A stretch of DNA of 64,000 bases from Streptomyces sp. NBC_00663 (lineage in GTDB: Bacteria > Actinomycetota > Actinomycetes > Streptomycetales > Streptomycetaceae), in the NCBI RefSeq assembly GCF_036226885.1, contig NZ_CP109027.1, positions 6,944,001 through 7,008,000 of the forward strand. The letters are read 5' to 3'. The notes beneath the pieces were generated by a model. The model searched no databases. It had not been told where the DNA came from and worked only from the letters and a program-made list of their open reading frames with translations. Positions 26,425 through 64,000 of the stretch are shown here, one piece after another. A program made the translations under genes and the position numbers. The stretch's first letter is position 1; every line of letters starts with the position of its first letter.

Positions 26425-27660
26425 GTGACGACCCAATATCTGGACCTCTTTTCCCGCCTCATTGAAGGCTCCGACGGAGGAAAGAGAGAGTTCCTGGAGA
26501 TCGGACGGCTCGCCGGGAGGTTCCCCGCGGCCAGCGTGCACAGCAGCGGGGACGCGGACAGCATCAGCGTCTGGTGCAGCAACGACTACCTCGGCATGGG
26601 CCAGCACCCCGCGGTGCTCGAAGCCATGAAGGAGGCGGTCGACAAGTACGGTGCCGGCGCCGGAGGTTCACGCAACATCGGCGGCACCAACCACTACCAC
26701 GTGCTGCTGGAGAAGGAGCTCGCCGCGCTCCACGGCAAGGACGACGCCCTGCTGTTCACCTCCGGCTACACCGCCAACGACGGCGCGCTGTCCGTCATCG
26801 CCGGCCGGATGGACGGATGCGTGGTCTTCTCCGACGCGCTCAACCACGCCTCCATCATCGACGGCCTGCGCCACAGCCGCGCCCAGAAGCAGATCTTCCG
26901 GCACAACGACCCCGCTCACCTGGAAGAACTGATCTCCGCGGCCGACCCGGGGGCACCCAAGCTCATCGTCGCCGAGTCCGTGTACTCGATGAACGGCGAC
27001 ATCGCCCCCCTGCCCGAACTCGCCGACATCGCGAAGCGCCACGGTGCGATGACCTACCTCGACGAGGTGCACGCGGTGGGCATGTACGGCCCCGAGGGCG
27101 CCGGAATCGCGGCCCGCGAGGGCATCGCCGATGACTTCACCGTCATCATGGGCACCCTCGCCAAGGGCTACGGCACCACCGGCGGCTACATCGCAGGACC
27201 CGCCGAAGTGATCGAGGCGGTACGGATGTTCTCCCGCTCCTTCATCTTCACCACCGCCCTCCCGCCCGCCGTGGCGGCCGGCGCGCTGGCTGCCGTACGG
27301 CATCTCCGGTCCTCCGACGCCGAGCGTGAACGGCTGTGGTCAAACGCACAGTTGATGCATCGGCAGCTGAACGAGCGGGGCATTCCCTTCATTTCGGACC
27401 AGACGCACATCGTGTCCGTTCTGGTCCGGGACGAGGCCCTGTGCAAGCGGATGTCCGCCCTGCTGCTCGAGCGGTACGGCATCTATGTGCAGGCGATCAA
27501 CGCCCCGAGCGTCCGGGTCGGCGAGGAGATCCTGCGGGTCGCCCCCGGAGCCGTCCACACCGCCGACGACGTGCGCGGATTCGTCGACGCCCTGGACCGA
27601 ATCTGGGACGACCTGGGCGCCGTTCGGCTGCCGGGAGCCCGGGCCGTCGAGGCCAAGTGA
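26425..27660 (+). CDS. 5-Aminolevulinate synthase (pathway-specific, C5N biosynthesis)
   Basis: 411 residues from the GTG at 26425. A PLP enzyme of the alpha-oxoamine synthase family that condenses glycine with succinyl-CoA. Marks are VWCSNDYLGMGQHPAVLEAM, GAGAGGSRNIGGTNHYHVLLE, AESVYSMNGDIAPL, Asp213/His216 in YLDEVHAVGMYGPEGAG, and the PLP Lys247 in GTLAKGYGTTGG. Streptomyces makes heme from glutamate by the C5 route, so a true aminolevulinate synthase beside a PKS is a strong sign of C5N formation, as in asukamycin/manumycin and bafilomycin B1 clusters. The carrier-protein-using and biotin (AONS) relatives are less likely because of the ALAS-type motifs. Confidence 0.92.
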   Translation: MTTQYLDLFSRLIEGSDGGKREFLEIGRLAGRFPAASVHSSGDADSISVWCSNDYLGMGQHPAVLEAMKEAVDKYGAGAGGSRNIGGTNHYHVLLEKELAALHGKDDALLFTSGYTANDGALSVIAGRMDGCVVFSDALNHASIIDGLRHSRAQKQIFRHNDPAHLEELISAADPGAPKLIVAESVYSMNGDIAPLPELADIAKRHGAMTYLDEVHAVGMYGPEGAGIAAREGIADDFTVIMGTLAKGYGTTGGYIAGPAEVIEAVRMFSRSFIFTTALPPAVAAGALAAVRHLRSSDAERERLWSNAQLMHRQLNERGIPFISDQTHIVSVLVRDEALCKRMSALLLERYGIYVQAINAPSVRVGEEILRVAPGAVHTADDVRGFVDALDRIWDDLGAVRLPGARAVEAK

Positions 27661-27816
27661 TCTTGGTCTCCTGAACTCGCGCGCATGCGCGGGGAGTTGG
27701 CCTCCGCGCAGTGTGCTCACAGCAAATATGTGCTTGACACACGATCACCGGCGGAGGTTGGATGAAATTGCCGACCAGTCAAGCGACCAGCAAGCAGAGG
27801 CGGACCCTTCGGGGCG

Positions 27817-27847
27817 CCGCTTATGATCGCCGCTAAGCGGTTTTGCT
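27817..27847 (+). terminator. Hairpin with T-run just before the acyltransferase gene
   Basis: A 7-base-pair stem (27817-27823 with 27834-27840), a 10-base loop and TTTT directly after. It lies 157 bases after the aminolevulinate synthase stop and ends about 40 bases before the next start codon, so it may be a terminator or an attenuator for the downstream PKS operon. Confidence 0.5.
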
Positions 27848-27880
27848 CTCCGGGCAGGGGAGCGGGAACGGGGGTTCTGA

Positions 27881-28870
27881 GTGTCACTGGCGTATGTCCT
27901 CGACGGCGGAATGAATGACCAGCCAGGAGCCGGTGCCGAACTGTACGAGATGTTTCCGAGTGTGCGGCAGACCTATGCGCATATCGCGGACTGGACCGGG
28001 ATAGATGTCCAGCGAATCTTTCATGAAGAAAGAGCGCCGGGGCAGGAGCACCGCCAAGGAGTCGGGGCCATTCGGCAGGCCGCCGCTATTTTCGGAATCG
28101 CGGACGTTCTCGCCGAAGAATACGGAATCACTCCCGCTGCCGTGTGCGGCCTCAGTTTCGGCTCACTCATCGCGGCAAGCCTCGCAGGATCAGTGGAACG
28201 CCAGGAACTCTGCACCTTCCTGATGCGTTTGCGGGAAGTGCCGGCACCGTCCGCCGAATCAGCGCGACAAGCCGTCGCCATGCTGCGCATCCCCCTCGAC
28301 ACCGACCCGCCGGCGCTCATCGCGGACATCGCCGACGTCCATCTCTCCGCCGACCTCGGCCGCGTGGGCACCGGCACCGAACGCATGGTGCTGCTCGGCG
28401 GCTACCGAACCGCCCTGGAGACCTTCGGCGCGACCCTGCCCCCCGGCGCCCTGCACATCGCCGAGGAACACGGCAGCGCCTTCCACTCACCACTCCAGCG
28501 GCACATCACGGAGTTCCTCGCGCCCACCCTGGACGCCATGACCTTCGAGGACCCCCGCATCCCCGTCCATTCGTGCATGGAGCGAAAGCAGCTCACCACG
28601 GGCGAGGAGATCCGCGACCTGTTCCGCCGCAACCCGACCGACCCGGTCAGCGTCCCGCACATGATCGGCGGCCTCGAGGACGCCGGCACACAACTCGGCC
28701 TCGTCCTCGGCCCCGCCGCCTTCGGCACCTTCCAGAACGCGGACTTCCCCGTGGTCCACGTCGAAACCCCGGACCACGTCTTCGAAGCCATGACCGCCGT
28801 GTACGACTTCGGTGTCGACCTGCCCCCGGTGGAACCCGCCGCCCCCTCCAGCGAAGCAGTGGCGGGGTGA
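27881..28870 (+). CDS. Stand-alone FabD-like acyltransferase, probable fumaryl (dicarboxylyl) transferase
   Basis: 329 residues from a GTG with a GGGG ribosome patch. The fold matches malonyl-CoA:ACP transacylases. The nucleophile is Ser92 in CGLSFGSL instead of GHSxG, the catalytic His is His202 in GSAFHSPLQ, and Arg residues stand 24 and 26 positions after Ser92 (FLMRLREV), about where FabD holds the Arg that binds a free carboxylate. The oxyanion GQGxQ motif is replaced by LDGGMNDQPG. All PKS modules here have their own AT, so this is not a trans-AT for extension. With the coupled adenylating enzyme downstream it resembles in kind the two-gene fumarate adenylation/transfer pair reported for bafilomycin C1 formation. 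The substrate is inferred. Confidence 0.7.
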   Translation: MSLAYVLDGGMNDQPGAGAELYEMFPSVRQTYAHIADWTGIDVQRIFHEERAPGQEHRQGVGAIRQAAAIFGIADVLAEEYGITPAAVCGLSFGSLIAASLAGSVERQELCTFLMRLREVPAPSAESARQAVAMLRIPLDTDPPALIADIADVHLSADLGRVGTGTERMVLLGGYRTALETFGATLPPGALHIAEEHGSAFHSPLQRHITEFLAPTLDAMTFEDPRIPVHSCMERKQLTTGEEIRDLFRRNPTDPVSVPHMIGGLEDAGTQLGLVLGPAAFGTFQNADFPVVHVETPDHVFEAMTAVYDFGVDLPPVEPAAPSSEAVAG

Positions 28871-29943
28871 ACGCGGTGAAGGACGTCACCCCCCTCGTCG
28901 ACGAATGGCTCGCTCAGGACATCGATGCCTGGACGCGCCGAGTGGTCCGCCGTCACTTCGACCCCGACACGGGCAGCCCGTACTGGCTCAAGCGCGCCGC
29001 CGAACTCGCCGTCGACCCCAGGGACATCACCCGCTACGACCACCTCACCGCCTTCGGCCCGATGCCGCTCGGCGAACTGCGCACACTCGACCCGGCCGAC
29101 CTCGTACCCCAGGCCGTACCCCGCCCCCTGGCCGGACGCGTCTGGGACTCCGGCGGCACCACGGGCAGCCCCTGCCGCGTCTTCTACACCGAACCGATGC
29201 TCCTCCAGCGCGCCGCCTGGCGCCGCTGGGTCATCGAACGCGAAGGGTTCGAGCCCGGCCGTGGCTGGCTCCAGGCCACCCCCACCGGCCCCCACCTCAT
29301 CGGACACGGCGCCGTGGACCTCGCGGACCTGTACGACGGCCGCGTCTACGGCATCGACTTCGACCCCCGCTGGGTCAAGCGGCTGCTGCGGGCCGGCAGG
29401 CTCAAGGACGCCCAGGAGTACACCGCGCACATCATCGACCAGATGGCCTCCGTGCTGGAGAGCCAGCCCGTCGACTACCTCGTCACCACCCCGGCACTCC
29501 TCCAGGCCCTCATCAAGGCCCGGCCCGAACTGGTGGCACGACTGCACGGCGTACGCCTCAGCGGCACCCACGCCACCCCGGCGATGCGCCGCTCCTTCCA
29601 CCAGGCACTCGGCGGCGGACTCGTCACCGTCACCTATGCCAACACCTTCGGCAACACCGTCGCCCTCCCCGTGGAGAACGACGGGGCGCTGATGCCCTAC
29701 CTGCCCAACTATCCGCAGGTCACGATGGCGGTGGTCGACCCGGACGACTGGTCCGAGGTCGTCCCCTACGGAGAACAGGGCCAGGTCCGGCTGACCGTCC
29801 TGCACGACGACCTCTTCCTGCCGAACATCCTGGAACGCGACCTCGCCGTCCGCTACGACACCGGTGACGCCTGGCCGTGCGACGGCGTCGCCAACGTGCG
29901 CCCGCTCCAGAACGTCCGGTCGGCACCGGAAGGCATCTACTAG
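28867..29943 (+). CDS. Lid-less PaaK-like adenylating enzyme, probable fumarate adenylyltransferase
   Basis: 358 residues from the GTG at 28867, which overlaps the stop of the upstream acyltransferase gene (GTGA), so the pair is coupled. It resembles phenylacetate-CoA-ligase-type ANL enzymes. The P-loop equivalent is DSGGTTGSPCR (95-100 core), the middle motif is YANTFGNT, and RYDTGD sits at about 329-334. The chain stops only 24 residues after this last motif, so the usual 110-130-residue C-terminal lid and its catalytic Lys are absent. Such an enzyme should form an acyl-adenylate but not a CoA ester, and would pass the acyl group to its partner transferase. It is followed by a GC-rich hairpin. 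Confidence 0.75.
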   Translation: MNAVKDVTPLVDEWLAQDIDAWTRRVVRRHFDPDTGSPYWLKRAAELAVDPRDITRYDHLTAFGPMPLGELRTLDPADLVPQAVPRPLAGRVWDSGGTTGSPCRVFYTEPMLLQRAAWRRWVIEREGFEPGRGWLQATPTGPHLIGHGAVDLADLYDGRVYGIDFDPRWVKRLLRAGRLKDAQEYTAHIIDQMASVLESQPVDYLVTTPALLQALIKARPELVARLHGVRLSGTHATPAMRRSFHQALGGGLVTVTYANTFGNTVALPVENDGALMPYLPNYPQVTMAVVDPDDWSEVVPYGEQGQVRLTVLHDDLFLPNILERDLAVRYDTGDAWPCDGVANVRPLQNVRSAPEGIY

Positions 29944-29950
29944 GCACCCC

Positions 29951-29980
29951 GGGCGGGCCCGCACGGGGCTCGCCCCGCCC
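29951..29980 (+). terminator. GC-rich hairpin after the adenylating enzyme gene
   Basis: A 7-base-pair GC stem (29951-29957 with 29974-29980) enclosing a smaller nested GGGGC/GCCCC hairpin, 8 bases after the stop codon. No T-run follows. It may separate the two-gene unit from the PKS transcript. Confidence 0.45.
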
Positions 29981-30274
29981 CACTGAGGACTCACGACAAC
30001 CCGCGGCGTACACCCGGCCGACCGCCCGTTGCCGCACACTCCGGCCCCCGGTCACCGGCCGAACCGGCCCCGGCCGGAACCGGTCGCCGGACCAGCGGGA
30101 CGCAACGGCGCGTTCCCACGCAACCACCAGCAGCCGCGCCACGTGCGGCCGCAGCCGACACCCCGCCGTGCGAGGCGTCCCCCACAACAACCCATCAGCG
30201 TCACGCCCACCGGAGCCGGAAGCACCCCCATGGGCGCGTCGGCCCCCACGTCCTGGTCCCAGGGAGTTTTCCTC
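29981..30274 (+). promoter_or_regulatory. Upstream region of the first PKS gene
   Basis: Together with the preceding hairpin this is a 331-base gap. It is very C-rich on this strand and holds no convincing gene, although the PKS reading frame stays open back to about 30029. The strong AGGGAG ribosome site at 30261-30266 fixes the PKS start at 30275. I could not assign a consensus promoter. Confidence 0.5.
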
Positions 30275-48427
<18,153 letters not shown>

Positions 48428-48521
48428 TCCGCTTGACCACTTCCGCGCCCACCGGCGCCGCCCGGTGCTCCGCCCTGTCCTTCCCGCCGCACACCCAGCT
48501 TCCCAAGCACGTGAGGTCCTG

Positions 48522-64000
<15,479 letters not shown>

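Noticed and set aside
26093..26465. Small plus-strand frames upstream of the aminolevulinate synthase gene
   Set aside because: They have no ribosome site, overlap each other and the synthase start, and read as unordered sequence in a divergent promoter region.
26425..27660. Housekeeping heme aminolevulinate synthase or biotin-pathway KAPA synthase
   Set aside because: Streptomyces makes aminolevulinate from glutamyl-tRNA, and the motifs are of the aminolevulinate synthase type. The neighbours are PKS and C5N ligase genes rather than heme or biotin genes.
27881..28870. Trans-acting AT supplying the PKS modules
   Set aside because: All complete modules have intact cis AT domains with GHSxG and YASH or HAFH motifs, and the stand-alone enzyme has an atypical active-site motif and a coupled adenylating partner.
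30029..30274. An earlier start for the first PKS protein
   Set aside because: The frame is open, but the added 82 residues are Pro/Arg-rich with no homologous look, while ATG 30275 has a strong AGGGAG site and begins just before the KS.

Overview
The window is high-GC actinobacterial DNA. Gene content, codon usage, frequent GTG starts and gene order point to a Streptomyces chromosome. It has two parts.

Part 1 (1 to about 21,960) is conserved core chromosome. From left to right: the N-terminal half of a membrane protein (probably a phosphatidylglycerol lysyltransferase); cobT; a small SAM-methyltransferase-like gene; a metallo-hydrolase/CobU fusion; a 70-residue conserved protein; a lipoprotein HtrA-type protease; a methyltransferase translationally coupled to a DUF3043 membrane protein; pspA and its small partner; a NarL-type two-component pair followed by an HAE1-type RND exporter; a Ser/Thr kinase with a PQQ-repeat sensor; nadA; an IscA/ErpA-type Fe-S carrier; a membrane-anchored secreted protein; a small conserved protein; a PfkB (adenosine-kinase-like) sugar kinase; and a cysteine desulfurase-TusA fusion. 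Perfect hairpins mark several transcription ends.

Part 2 (about 22,120 to 64,000, running off the right edge) is a modular type I polyketide gene cluster. It opens with a type II thioesterase. Next come two divergently transcribed ANL enzymes and a 5-aminolevulinate synthase, the gene trio that makes and attaches the C5N unit (2-amino-3-hydroxycyclopent-2-enone). A coupled pair follows: a stand-alone acyltransferase and an adenylating enzyme that lacks the C-terminal lid. The pair resembles in kind the fumarate-adenylation/fumaryl-transfer step of bafilomycin biosynthesis. Two giant PKS genes follow. The first encodes KSQ-AT-ACP, KS-AT-KR-ACP, KS-AT-(dead DH)-ACP and KS-AT-DH-ER-KR-ACP. The second encodes KS-AT-KR-ACP, KS-AT-KR-ACP, KS-AT-DH-KR-ACP and the start of a seventh KS.

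Read together, the genes predict a propionate-primed, largely propionate-built polyketide. It would keep one ketone placed to close a six-membered hemiketal, and would be esterified by a dicarboxylate (probably fumarate) amide-linked to C5N. The tailoring logic is bafilomycin-like, but the backbone differs in starter unit, reduction pattern and methyl pattern. The product family is an inference from domain order. No pathway regulator, resistance gene or terminal thioesterase domain lies inside the window.
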